Assembly: GCA_964472315.1 (NCBI GenBank)
Contig: CAYYJS010000003.1
Span: forward strand, 52,504-116,503
DNA length: 64,000 bases
Source of the DNA: CAYYJS01 sp964472315
GTDB lineage: Bacteria > Verrucomicrobiota > Kiritimatiellia > UBA8416
Direction: 5' to 3'
A model generated the notes under the pieces. It was given only the letters and a program-made list of their open reading frames with translations. It ran no database searches and had not been told where the DNA came from. The position numbers were made by a program, and so were the translations under genes. Below are positions 41,550-52,656 of the stretch, piece after piece; positions within the stretch are counted from its first letter, which is position 1, and each line of letters begins with the position of its first letter.

Positions 41550-43586
41550 ATGAATCTGAAGCCAACGTGTATTCTGTATACGCAGGATGACGGGTTGGTT
41601 CAACGTCTCAGTGCCTACTTGGGCGCCGTTGCCAAGGTCCGTCATGTCGCCGCGGCCTCCGACGTCGAGAGCGTGCTGGCCCAGTACGACCCCACGGTAC
41701 TGATCATCGACCTGCGTGCGGATGCCTGCCGTCTCCTCCTGGGACGGATCATGAAGGAGTGGCCGGAGTCGCTGGTCATGGCGCTCGGCATGGCCAGGTC
41801 CAACCCGGCGATCGATGCCGAAGCCATGGGTGTCTACGCCGTGGAGGACTTCTCGGTCGACCGGCAACGCCTGCAATCGCTCGTCCGTCACGCACACGCG
41901 CATTTGGCGCTGGTCGAGGAAAACCGGACGCTGAAGAAGGAGGTCAACACCGCGAAACCCGCGCCTCCCCCGCCCGCGCCGAGCACGACGCCCCTGCATC
42001 TCCAGCATTTCGCGCGTGCCTTCCAGCAGTTCGAGAACATCGATGCGTTGTTGGACAACATGATCCACGGCATTGCGACCTGCGCCAGAGTCTCGCGCGT
42101 CGGTATCTTCGCCTATGACCGCCCGACGGAAAGCTATCGGTTCGTGGCCGGCATGAAGTGCCTGACAGACGTCCGTCAGCATGTCATGAGCCGCCAGGAT
42201 CCCTTCGTCCGCTGGCTGCATCTGAATGCCCACATGGCGTGTCGGCAGAAGCTGGCCATGATCGAAGACGCCCGCGAACGGACGCTGCTCAATCGATCGC
42301 TGGATGCCTTTGGCGCCGAGGTCATCATCCCGTTGCACGGTCGCGAGCAGGTCATGGGCTGGCTGTTCGTGGGACGACAGCTCACCGGCGAGCCGTTCCT
42401 GCAGAACGATCTCGAGGATCTCATGCTTCTCGGCGAACACCTCGCGGTCGCGCTCGAGAATTCCCTGCTCTACGAGAAGGTGGCGGCGCAGAAGGCGCTT
42501 GCCGATACCGTGTTCGATGCCATGCCGATCGGTATCGTCGCCATCGATGTCGCCGGCGAGGTGCGGTGGCTCAACGCCGCCGCGGAGTCCATCCTGAATG
42601 CCAGCGGCACAACCGCGGTGCGCCGACCGGCCCACGCGATATCGAGCCGGCTGGGCGATGCGCTCATGCGGCGGATCAAGGAAACGCCGTTGACCGAGCC
42701 CTACGAGTGGATCGAGCCGTCCACGCAGCGCTCGCTCTCCGTCCTGACTCGGCGGCTTTTCGACGAGACCCGTTGTCTGGGCGCCATCGCCATCGTCCGC
42801 GACCTCACGCGCGAACGCGTGATGCGCGAGAAGCAGGATGAGTTGGAGCGTACCGCGTTCTGGGCGGAAATGGCGGCCGCGATGTCGCACGAAGTCCGCA
42901 ACCCCCTCGTTGCGATCAGCACCTTTGCCCAACTCCTGCCCGAGCGTTATAGCGACGCCGAGTTCCGCGAGCAGTTCAGCGGCCTGGTGGCCAACGAGAT
43001 CCGTCGGCTTGACGGCATGATCGACCAGATCACGGCGTTTGCCGATGCCCCATCCCTGCAGTTCGCCATGGTCGATGTGGCGCCACTTGTCCGCACCGGC
43101 GTCGATAAGGCAAAGGCGGAGCCCGTGGTCGCCGAACGCAAAGCGCTGATCGAAGTTGCCATTGAGGACTCCCTGCCGGTCATCCGGGGCGATGCCGCCG
43201 CATTGGTGGACTGCGTTCGGCACTTGGTGCTCAACTCGATCGAGGCCGTGGCCGGTGCGCAGTACCCCTCCATTCACGTGACGGTCTCGACCGTCGACTC
43301 CGCGTCCGGCGCCCGCAAGATCCGTATCACCGTCGTCGATAACGGCAGCGGGATCGCGTCCGATCTGCGCGAGAAGGTCTTCTCGCCGTTCTGCACGACG
43401 AAGGCGCGCGGCATCGGGTTGGGTCTGCCGATCGCCCGACGTACCGTTGTGGACCATGGCGGCAAGCTCGTGCTGGACTCAAGCACCAAAGGCACCAGCA
43501 TCGAGGTGGTGCTGCCGGTTCCAAGCCCGGCCGAACCGGAGCCCGTTGCCGCCGGCGTGGCCACCGATGCCGTTTATAGTCACTGA
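41550..43586 (+). CDS. Histidine kinase with degenerate receiver, GAF and PAS domains
   Basis: Soluble kinase of 678 residues. The N-terminal receiver-like domain keeps an aspartate in VLIIDLRADA but has no lysine at the place where receivers have the K of YVxKP (VEDFS instead), so it is probably a pseudo-receiver. A proline-rich linker leads to GAF (about 155-310), PAS (about 320-420) and the histidine in AMSHEVRNPLVAIS. The ATPase domain has LVLNSIEAV, DNGSGI and GLGLPI. I chose the ATG at 41550; a GTG at 41514 would overlap the previous stop codon by four bases and is possible. It converges on the pabBC gene with a 7-base overlap. Confidence 0.9.
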   Translation: MNLKPTCILYTQDDGLVQRLSAYLGAVAKVRHVAAASDVESVLAQYDPTVLIIDLRADACRLLLGRIMKEWPESLVMALGMARSNPAIDAEAMGVYAVEDFSVDRQRLQSLVRHAHAHLALVEENRTLKKEVNTAKPAPPPPAPSTTPLHLQHFARAFQQFENIDALLDNMIHGIATCARVSRVGIFAYDRPTESYRFVAGMKCLTDVRQHVMSRQDPFVRWLHLNAHMACRQKLAMIEDARERTLLNRSLDAFGAEVIIPLHGREQVMGWLFVGRQLTGEPFLQNDLEDLMLLGEHLAVALENSLLYEKVAAQKALADTVFDAMPIGIVAIDVAGEVRWLNAAAESILNASGTTAVRRPAHAISSRLGDALMRRIKETPLTEPYEWIEPSTQRSLSVLTRRLFDETRCLGAIAIVRDLTRERVMREKQDELERTAFWAEMAAAMSHEVRNPLVAISTFAQLLPERYSDAEFREQFSGLVANEIRRLDGMIDQITAFADAPSLQFAMVDVAPLVRTGVDKAKAEPVVAERKALIEVAIEDSLPVIRGDAAALVDCVRHLVLNSIEAVAGAQYPSIHVTVSTVDSASGARKIRITVVDNGSGIASDLREKVFSPFCTTKARGIGLGLPIARRTVVDHGGKLVLDSSTKGTSIEVVLPVPSPAEPEPVAAGVATDAVYSH

Positions 43587-45325
43587 CCGGCCGACGCCAC
43601 CGCCACCGGAACCCAGCGCCGGACCGAATTGATCAGCCATACCCGCTCGGCCGACAGGAACTCCGAGCGCGAGACACGCGCCTCGACGATCTCGCCCCTG
43701 GCGAGCAACTCCGCGCGAAACGTCCCGGCCAGCAAGCCGTCGGATACCGGCGGGGTAATGCGACGCCCGTTCCGCTCGACGACAAGGTTGGCGATTGTCG
43801 ACTCGGTGACGTTGCCGTCCGTATTCCAGAGCACAACGTCAAACGCCGCCGGATAGGATTCGCGCGCCCGCACGTACGCATCGCGCATCGTCGTTTTGTG
43901 GTAGAGCATCGGATCGTTCCGGTCCACGGGAGCATCGGCCAGCATCACGGTCACGGACCCCGCCGGCGGTGTCGGCGCGGTGCGGGTCTCGATCTCGACC
44001 GCGCCGTTGCGCGCCAGGATCGCGCGCACGCACCGCGCGTCGTCGACGAACGCGTCCGATGCCCGTGTCAACGCGCGCCGTATGGTATCGCCCGTGCAGA
44101 CAAACCCGAAATACGCCGCGCTTTCGGCAAGCCGCTGGAGGTGCCGCTCCAGCAGGAACCATCCGGCCTGTGGTTCCCAGAGCACTGTTTCCAGCAAAGC
44201 GAACGGCTTCGGCGGCGGCGCGAGTACCGCAGCCTTGGCGAGGCATTCGTCGTACTCGTCCCCGGCATCCGAATCCCAGACGATGCCGCTGCCGACACCG
44301 TAGCTCACGCTGCCCGTGGCCATCTCCACGACCGCCGTGCGAATCGGCACATTGAACCTGAAATCACCACCAGGGTACACGATTCCCACCGCGCCCGTGT
44401 AGATGCCACGCGGCTCGGGCTCGATCTCCCGAATGATCCGCATGGTTCTCACCTTCGGCGCTCCCGTTACCGAGGCGCACGGAAACATGGCCCGCATCAC
44501 GGCCGATAGAGACACCCGCGACGTCGCCTCAACCGTCGAAACCATCTGGAGCACAGTCGGGTAGCGCTCGACGCGACAAAGTTCGGTGACCCTTACCGAA
44601 CCGGCCTGCGCGATACGCCCCAGGTCGTTACGGATCATGTCCACGATCATGATGTTCTCCGCCCGGTTCTTGGGGCACGCCTGCAAGGCCTCCATGCGCA
44701 TGCAGTCGCCTGCGTAATCCGGCGCGCGGGTGGCGGTGCCCTTCATCGGAGACGCGCACATGCGGTCTCCGCGACGCTCGACGAAGAGTTCCGGCGACGC
44801 GGAACAGATTGCGTGCGTGCCCGTGTGGAGATACGCCTGGTGCCGTGCCTGTTGGCGCTCGGCCATCGCGATGAACAAGCCGAACGGGTCGCTGTGCAGC
44901 AGGGAGCGCAGTGTCAGCGTGTAATTGACCTGATAGGTATCGCCGGCCGCAAGCAGTTCGCGGATTCGCGCGATGGTCGCGCGGTAGGCGGAACGGGTGA
45001 CCGAAGGCCGCCATCGATCGAGCCGCGGTGCCGCGTCGAGCGTCGGCAATGCATCGCGACGTTCCATCTCGCGAAAAAACAGAAAAACCGCCAACGGAAG
45101 TCCCCGCACGGGGGCATGTGTCGCCAGTGCGGCGTCGAACGCCGAGGCCGCCTCGTAGGCCAGCGCGCCAACCACGTACAGCCCGTTGTCGGCAGCCCGC
45201 TCGACGGCGGCAAGAACGCCGGGAACCTCGGCCAGCGAACCCGCCACCCGGGTTTCAACCGGGTGTGTGCCAACCAGCCAGGAACCATCCCGGTCCTGAA
45301 CCCATGCACAGTTACGGTTCATCAT
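43580..45325 (-). CDS. Fused aminodeoxychorismate synthase component I and aminodeoxychorismate lyase (PabB-PabC)
   Basis: Two steps of p-aminobenzoate synthesis for folate in one chain of 581 residues. Residues about 1-365 are the PabB domain (chorismate-binding): GDTYQVNYTL, SPMKGTATR, NRAENIMIVDMIRNDLG and TGAPKVRTM are typical. Residues about 370-581 are the PLP-dependent PabC domain: LETVLWEPQAGWFLLERHL, a lysine in YHKTTMR, and TDGNVTESTIAN. The glutaminase PabA is not in the window. Such fusions are known in several phyla. An intrinsic terminator of the previous gene lies just upstream. Confidence 0.95.
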   Translation of the reverse strand: MMNRNCAWVQDRDGSWLVGTHPVETRVAGSLAEVPGVLAAVERAADNGLYVVGALAYEAASAFDAALATHAPVRGLPLAVFLFFREMERRDALPTLDAAPRLDRWRPSVTRSAYRATIARIRELLAAGDTYQVNYTLTLRSLLHSDPFGLFIAMAERQQARHQAYLHTGTHAICSASPELFVERRGDRMCASPMKGTATRAPDYAGDCMRMEALQACPKNRAENIMIVDMIRNDLGRIAQAGSVRVTELCRVERYPTVLQMVSTVEATSRVSLSAVMRAMFPCASVTGAPKVRTMRIIREIEPEPRGIYTGAVGIVYPGGDFRFNVPIRTAVVEMATGSVSYGVGSGIVWDSDAGDEYDECLAKAAVLAPPPKPFALLETVLWEPQAGWFLLERHLQRLAESAAYFGFVCTGDTIRRALTRASDAFVDDARCVRAILARNGAVEIETRTAPTPPAGSVTVMLADAPVDRNDPMLYHKTTMRDAYVRARESYPAAFDVVLWNTDGNVTESTIANLVVERNGRRITPPVSDGLLAGTFRAELLARGEIVEARVSRSEFLSAERVWLINSVRRWVPVAVASAGQ

Positions 45326-45340
45326 CGCCCCAATAAACGA

Positions 45341-45367
45341 AAAGCGCCCCTTCGAAAGGGGCGCTTT
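45341..45367 (-). terminator. Intrinsic terminator of the small basic protein gene
   Basis: Perfect 12-base arms (45341-45352 and 45356-45367) with a 3-base loop. On the minus strand they are followed by TCGTTTATT. It lies 34 bases beyond the stop of the small gene and before pabBC, so pabBC probably has its own promoter between them. Confidence 0.85.
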
Positions 45368-45401
45368 CAGCGATATCGCAAGGCCGCGTCAGGAGCCATG
45401 C

Positions 45402-45599
45402 TCAGGCATTCGCCGTAAGCTTGGCCGGCCTGCTCAACGCCTGGCGGATATCCTTGGTCGTCATGCGGACCAGCTTCTCTTCGCTCACGCCGAATGCCGC
45501 GAGCCGCTTCCGCTGCACGGTGTCGCGCCGGGCGCGCTCGCGCGGCGACTTCTTGGGACGCGACACTGGTTTCTTGTTGAATGTTCTTCCCGTTCCCAT
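45402..45599 (-). CDS. Small basic protein, 65 aa
   Basis: A very basic protein opening with MGTGRTFNKKPVSRPKKS and a helical middle part (RARRDTVQRKRLAAFGV, then SEEKLVRMTTKDIRQAL). It has no signal or membrane segment. Basic proteins with this kind of opening exist as small conserved proteins in relatives of this group; I cannot assign a function. A nucleic-acid- or ribosome-related role would fit the charge. The ATG at 45599 has AGAGGAT upstream, and a perfect intrinsic terminator follows the stop codon, which supports a real, separately transcribed gene. Confidence 0.75.
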   Translation of the reverse strand: MGTGRTFNKKPVSRPKKSPRERARRDTVQRKRLAAFGVSEEKLVRMTTKDIRQALSRPAKLTANA

Positions 45600-45690
45600 C
45601 GTGGCATCCTCTTCTCTCGTTATGGCTCCGACCATGAAAGGGGCGTAGTATGGGCAGAACTGAGCCGCCCGATCAAGCCCAATCTCGTCG

Positions 45691-47850
45691 TCATGGGACG
45701 AGCGTGAAGTCGATCCGGCGTTTATCGAAGTCCACGGCGGACACGCTGACACGCACGCGCTTGCCGACACTGTACGTCTGCTTCCCGGCATCGAGCGTGC
45801 CGCTGTCCTGATCGAAGGGCACGAAGCGCCGCGACAACGTGGTGACATGGACCAACCCCTGCACCTGCAAGTCGATCAGTTCCACGAACATCCCGAAGTT
45901 CAGCACGCTCACGACCACGGCTTCGTACACGTCGCGCTCCGCTGCCTCGAGTTGCATCGACAGGTACCGGTACTTCTTGATTTCCAGCAACGCGCGTTCC
46001 GCCATGTCCGCGTTCTGTTCCCGGTCGGTGCAGGTCAGTGCGATGCTCTTCAATGTCGCCGGATCGTATGCCGATGCGCCCGCCTTGGCTCCTGTCAGGG
46101 CACAGGCGAGTTGACGGTGCACGACGAGGTCCGAGTACCGCCGGATCGGCGACGTGAAGTGTGTGTAATGCGACTTCGCCAGTCCGTAGTGCCCCGCGTC
46201 GGACGCCGAGTAGATCGCGCGGTTGAGGCTCTTCAGCACGGCCATCCGGGCGAAATTCTGCAGCGGCAACCCCTCCAGTTTGCGCAGGAACGTCGCCATG
46301 ACACGCGGCTGACTGAGGTCGCCCGGTTTAAACCCGAGTTCGACCAGCAACCCGGTCAACTCCTCCAACTTCTCCTGGCGGGGCGGCTCATGAAAACGAT
46401 GGATGCTACCCAGCCTGCGCTGATGCAACACGGTGGCGACGGCCTCGTTCGCCGCGACCATGCACTCTTCCACGAGTTGGTGCGCCACGTCGCCGGCCCG
46501 GACTTGGAGGCCCGTCATGTGTCCATGACGGTCGACCACCACCTCGCACTCCGGCATATCCAGTTCCAGTGCCCAACCGGCGAACCGCCGCTTGCGGAAT
46601 GTCTGCGCGATGCCGTGCAGGGCTTTCAATAGCCGCAGCCCGGTCGCGGGTATCGTCGGTCCGCCCTTGCCCTTCTTCGGCGGCTTGCCCTCCAGCACCG
46701 TCAAGGCCTGTCCGTAATTCAGGCGCAGGCGTGACCGGATGGTCGTTCGCGCGAAGCGACTGGCAACAACGACGCCGTCGTCGCCGAGCGTCATGAATGC
46801 CGAGAACGCCAGGCGGTCGACGTCCGGATTCAGACTGCAGATGCCGTTCGAAATCTGCTCCGGCAACATCGGCACCACGCGGTCCGGAAAATACACGCTG
46901 TTGCCCCGTTCGCGCGCCTCGCGATCGAGTTGGCTGCCCTGTCGAACGAAATGGCTGACATCGGCGATGTGGACGCCCAGCACCCGCCGTCCGGCGTCAT
47001 CCGTCGTCAGCGACAGCGCGTCATCGAAGTCGCGCGACCGTTCCGGGTCGATTGTCAGGATGTACGTCGAGCGCAAGTCCTCGCGTTCGCCGGGCTCGTC
47101 CATCAGAGCCGATGCCTGCTCGGCCTCGCGAATCACATCCTCATCGAACGCCTCGCGAATGCCGTGATGACGGATGACCGCCAGCGTATCGGCCGAAGCC
47201 TCCTCCCACGGGCCGATCACCTCGGTAATCTCGCCCTCCGGACTGACATGCCGGTTCGGCCAGGTCAGGAACCGCATCACGACACGGTCGCCGACTTCGG
47301 CGCCACCCGCCGACGCCACGTAGAAGTCGGCCCGATAGACGGGGTCCAACGGAAGCACGTAGAGGAAACGCCCCGTGGTCTTGAGCGTGCCGACGATATC
47401 GCGACGCGAACGTTCCAGAATGCGGATAATCTTGCCGGGCGGATCGTCCCGCGTGGTCTCGCGGTTCCGGCGGGGGGCTTCCCCGTCCACAAGCGCATGC
47501 CCGCGCTGCCGGCGCACAAGCACGGTATCTCCCGGCAACGCCGTTCCCATATCGTCGCCGCGGACGAATACCGAACGGGCGCCATCGGGACTGTTGACGA
47601 AACCGTTGCCGCCGCGCAATACGGTAAGCTTGCCGGCCAGCAGGTCGGCCACATCCCCCAGGCAGTAGCGGTTGTCGCGGATGCGTACAATCACTCCTTC
47701 CGCCACGAGTTTGTGCAGGTACTTCTCGACCTGCTTCAGGTTCTTCCCGTGGAAGCCCAACCGCGCGGCAACCTGTGCCGGCGTCAGCGGCGTGGACTGG
47801 TTCTCGGTCAGACAGACCAACACTTGTTCGGTGGCATCGACTGTTTTCAC
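45691..47850 (-). CDS. rnr: Ribonuclease R
   Basis: 3'-5' exoribonuclease of 719 residues that degrades structured RNA. In order: a winged-helix-like N-terminal part (about 1-65), cold-shock-type domains, the RNB catalytic domain with the metal-binding aspartates in IDPERSRDFDDALSL, and a C-terminal S1 domain (about 635-710). The long lysine-rich tail of the E. coli enzyme is absent. The start is a GTG at 47850 with GGAGGA about five bases upstream; farther upstream codons would overlap the thrC end and are rejected. It lies 46 bases after thrC on the same strand. Confidence 0.95.
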   Translation of the reverse strand: MKTVDATEQVLVCLTENQSTPLTPAQVAARLGFHGKNLKQVEKYLHKLVAEGVIVRIRDNRYCLGDVADLLAGKLTVLRGGNGFVNSPDGARSVFVRGDDMGTALPGDTVLVRRQRGHALVDGEAPRRNRETTRDDPPGKIIRILERSRRDIVGTLKTTGRFLYVLPLDPVYRADFYVASAGGAEVGDRVVMRFLTWPNRHVSPEGEITEVIGPWEEASADTLAVIRHHGIREAFDEDVIREAEQASALMDEPGEREDLRSTYILTIDPERSRDFDDALSLTTDDAGRRVLGVHIADVSHFVRQGSQLDREARERGNSVYFPDRVVPMLPEQISNGICSLNPDVDRLAFSAFMTLGDDGVVVASRFARTTIRSRLRLNYGQALTVLEGKPPKKGKGGPTIPATGLRLLKALHGIAQTFRKRRFAGWALELDMPECEVVVDRHGHMTGLQVRAGDVAHQLVEECMVAANEAVATVLHQRRLGSIHRFHEPPRQEKLEELTGLLVELGFKPGDLSQPRVMATFLRKLEGLPLQNFARMAVLKSLNRAIYSASDAGHYGLAKSHYTHFTSPIRRYSDLVVHRQLACALTGAKAGASAYDPATLKSIALTCTDREQNADMAERALLEIKKYRYLSMQLEAAERDVYEAVVVSVLNFGMFVELIDLQVQGLVHVTTLSRRFVPFDQDSGTLDAGKQTYSVGKRVRVSVSAVDFDKRRIDFTLVP

Positions 47851-47896
47851 GCTATCCTCCCCTCGTGTTGCATCCTGCGACCGGCATGACGGGGCG

Positions 47897-49285
47897 TCAG
47901 ACATGTGGGGCTGCGCCGACTTTCTCCGCCACAAAGGCCCGCACGGCGCCCGCGTCGGCCGGCACCGTGGTGCACCTCGTCGGCGCGGTTTCCAATGCAT
48001 CCAGCAGCGGATGGTGCGCCAGGTCGCCGCCGGTTGCCTGCGCGATGGCATCGCCAAACTTGGCCGGATGGGCCGTGGCCAGACAGATCATGGGGATCGC
48101 GTCGTCCAGATGGGCGCCGGAGACATGGTAGCCGACGGCGCTGTGCGGATCGAGAAGGTAGCCGTACCGGGCGTGGCATGCGCCGATCGCCGCCAACGTC
48201 GCCGCGGTGTCGCCACGGCCGGCGACCAGCAGCGGGTCCCGCCCATCGTCGAGCGACAGCCGCCCCGTGCGGTGAAAGCCGTCCATCAGGGAACGCACGC
48301 GCGTCGCGTCGGCGCCGGCACGATAGTAGAGGTACCGCTCGAAGTTGCTGGCCACCTGAATATCCATCGATGGGCTCAGGGTCGGGACAACCTTTCCGAG
48401 TTCATACACGCCCGAATCGAAAAAGCGGCAGAGAATGTCATTCTCGTTCGTGGCGAGCACCAGGCGATCGATCGGCAGACCCATGCACGCGGCCATATAC
48501 CCCGCGAAAACATCCCCGAAGTTGCCCGTCGGCACCGTAAACCGGATGCGTTTGGCACCGGTGGCATCCATGACGCGAAAGGCCCCATAGAAGTAGTAGA
48601 CGATCTGGGCCAGAACGCGCGCCCAGTTGATCGAGTTCACGGCGCCCAGATGGAAGCGCGACTTGAACTCAAGATCGTTGAAGATGGTCTTCAGGATGGA
48701 TTGGCAGTCGTCGAACGTGCCGGTTACGGCAAGGTTGTGAACGTTGGGGTCCAACACGGAGGTCATCTGCAGCATCTGCGTCCGGCTTGTCCGTCCGTGC
48801 GGGTGCATGACGAAGATGCGGATCCGCTGCTTGCCCCGCACCCCGCAAATGGCGGCGCTGCCCGTATCGCCGCTGGTGGCGGCCACGATGTTGAGCGCTT
48901 CGCCCCGCCGATCGAGGATATACTCGAACAGGTTTCCCAAAAACTGAAGCGCGACATCCTTGAACGCCAGCGTTGGCCCATGAAAAAGCTCAAGGATGTA
49001 GCGGCCGCCCACCCGCGCGATCGGAGTCACCTCGGGATTGCCGAAGGTCGCGTAACTGCGTCGAACGAGCCTTTTCAACACATCGCCGGGAAGGTCCGTA
49101 TAGAGGCGCATGACGGCAACGGCCAGGTCCGCGTACGCCAGGCCCCGCCACGCGGCGAGATCCGCATCGGTCACGCGCGGCACGGTTTCGGGCAGCAGCA
49201 ACCCGCCATCGGGCGCCAACCCGGTCATCACGGCATCCTGAAATCCCATCGCCGGCGTTTGGCCGCGCGTGCTGATGTACTGCAT
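47897..49285 (-). CDS. thrC: Threonine synthase
   Basis: PLP enzyme of 462 residues that makes threonine from O-phosphohomoserine. The N-terminal block YISTRGQTPAMGFQDAV and the PLP lysine in HGPTLAFKD are family marks. SGDTGSAA is the phosphate-binding loop, and TGNFGDVFAGY is the second conserved site. The length and N-terminus match the E. coli/yeast-type enzyme rather than the shorter plant type. It is upstream of rnr in the same direction. Its start lies about 135 bases from the divergent DJ-1 gene. Confidence 0.97.
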   Translation of the reverse strand: MQYISTRGQTPAMGFQDAVMTGLAPDGGLLLPETVPRVTDADLAAWRGLAYADLAVAVMRLYTDLPGDVLKRLVRRSYATFGNPEVTPIARVGGRYILELFHGPTLAFKDVALQFLGNLFEYILDRRGEALNIVAATSGDTGSAAICGVRGKQRIRIFVMHPHGRTSRTQMLQMTSVLDPNVHNLAVTGTFDDCQSILKTIFNDLEFKSRFHLGAVNSINWARVLAQIVYYFYGAFRVMDATGAKRIRFTVPTGNFGDVFAGYMAACMGLPIDRLVLATNENDILCRFFDSGVYELGKVVPTLSPSMDIQVASNFERYLYYRAGADATRVRSLMDGFHRTGRLSLDDGRDPLLVAGRGDTAATLAAIGACHARYGYLLDPHSAVGYHVSGAHLDDAIPMICLATAHPAKFGDAIAQATGGDLAHHPLLDALETAPTRCTTVPADAGAVRAFVAEKVGAAPHV

Positions 49286-49420
49286 GGGGGCACAGTACCA
49301 CGACTGCCCATCCGATCAAGATTGAAAGCGGGAAAACGCCCCCGTATCATTCTGACGCATTCGGTTGGCGACGACGTCAACATGGGACAAACGGGACGTG
49401 TCTCGGGGAGGATTCTGGAT

Positions 49421-49981
49421 ATGGTCAACGTACTGGTTCCAATAGCCAACGGATCCGAGGAGATGGAGGCTGTCATCATCGTCGATACGCTCCGGCGTGC
49501 CGGATGGGAAGTCACGCTGGCGGCCGTCGGCGCCGATACCGCGATCGCGGCTTCGCGCGGCGTTCGCATCGTGGCGGACGCGCCGCTCGCGGATGTGGCA
49601 AGCCGGGTTTTCGACGCCGTCGTGTTGCCCGGTGGCGCGGGTGGGACGGCTGTGTTCAGACGGTCAACGGCTCTGTTGGAGATCCTGCGCTCCCATGCGC
49701 GATCGGGGAAACTGGTGGCGGCCATCTGTGCCGCACCACTGGTTTTGCAGGATGCGGGACTGCTTGACGGACGCGCGGCAACGTGCCACCCCGGCGTTGC
49801 CGACGAGTTTACCGCCACGGTCCGACGCGTGGAGCGCGTCGTCGAGGACGGCAACCTCGTGACCAGTCAGGGCCCGGGTACCACCATCGAGTTTGCCTTG
49901 ACGCTGATCCGCCGCCTGGCGGGACCCAAGGCGGCGGACCGTGTCGCGGACGGCCTGGTTACGCCACGCTTATTCCCGTGA
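49421..49981 (+). CDS. DJ-1/PfpI-family protein
   Basis: Protein of 186 residues with the DJ-1/ThiJ fold. The nucleophile cysteine is in LVAAICAAPLVL, with the partner glutamate in ANGSEEMEA near residue 15. Sequences of this kind belong to the DJ-1/YajL branch, described as glyoxalases, deglycases or chaperones; the activity is debated and not decided here. The ATG has GGGGAGGA about nine bases upstream. It converges with the RRM gene, and the two coding regions overlap by 12 bases. Confidence 0.92.
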   Translation: MVNVLVPIANGSEEMEAVIIVDTLRRAGWEVTLAAVGADTAIAASRGVRIVADAPLADVASRVFDAVVLPGGAGGTAVFRRSTALLEILRSHARSGKLVAAICAAPLVLQDAGLLDGRAATCHPGVADEFTATVRRVERVVEDGNLVTSQGPGTTIEFALTLIRRLAGPKAADRVADGLVTPRLFP

Positions 49982-50344
49982 GCGCGACTTCGCTTCGTTG
50001 ACGACCAGTTTGCGACCCTTCACCTCGAAGCCGTTCATGGCTTTGACCGCCCGTTCGGCGGAAGCCTCGTCGGCCATTTCGATAAACCCGTAGCCGCGCG
50101 AACGGCCGTTGAACTTGTTTTTGATCAGGCGGATCGAGACCACCGGGCCATGCTTCTCGAACGCCCGTATGACATCGCGATCCTTCGAATCGTACGGCAG
50201 GTTACCGACATAGAGTTCCACGCCCTGCCCGGGCGCCACTTCGCCTGTTGCGACGACGGCGCCGTCGCGCCGCTTCGAGAGACGTCCAACCAGGAAACCG
50301 GCGAAGACGCCGGCGACAACGCTCATGATAACGATCGGATTCAC
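49970..50344 (-). CDS. Membrane-anchored RNA-binding protein (RRM)
   Basis: Protein of 124 residues. Residues about 3-22 are one hydrophobic helix (PIVIMSVVAGVFAGFLVG) followed by a basic stop-transfer SKRR, so the RRM would be tethered to the membrane. The RRM (about 43-120) has RNP2 as LYVGNLPYD and RNP1 as RGYGFIEM, with the aromatic residues used for RNA stacking. The GTG at 50344 has AAGGAG about eight bases upstream; a longer in-frame start at 50398 lacks a site. Single-RRM proteins are common in cyanobacteria and some other bacteria, usually without an anchor. It lies 54 bases after rpoD. Confidence 0.9.
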   Translation of the reverse strand: MNPIVIMSVVAGVFAGFLVGRLSKRRDGAVVATGEVAPGQGVELYVGNLPYDSKDRDVIRAFEKHGPVVSIRLIKNKFNGRSRGYGFIEMADEASAERAVKAMNGFEVKGRKLVVNEAKSRSRE

Positions 50345-50398
50345 AACTTCTTCTCCTTTTGCTTGGGATACGGGAACGCAGACGGCGCGATTCGCCAT

Positions 50399-52513
<2,115 letters not shown>

Positions 52514-52656
52514 TCCGACTGTTCCCTTCACTGAACTGCATCACGACACACGTTTCCTTAGGGCGACTTGTAAACCGCACACACGTAAGAAAGCAAGTGC
52601 AAAAAGCGGACCGTGGAAATACCGGCAGCGACCGGCTCCGCAACATAGCAGTCAAG

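Noticed and set aside
47672..49420. Plus-strand open frame running into the DJ-1 gene
   Set aside because: The part before 49421 is antisense to thrC and the rnr start. Only the part from the ATG at 49421, with its own ribosome site, reads as family sequence.
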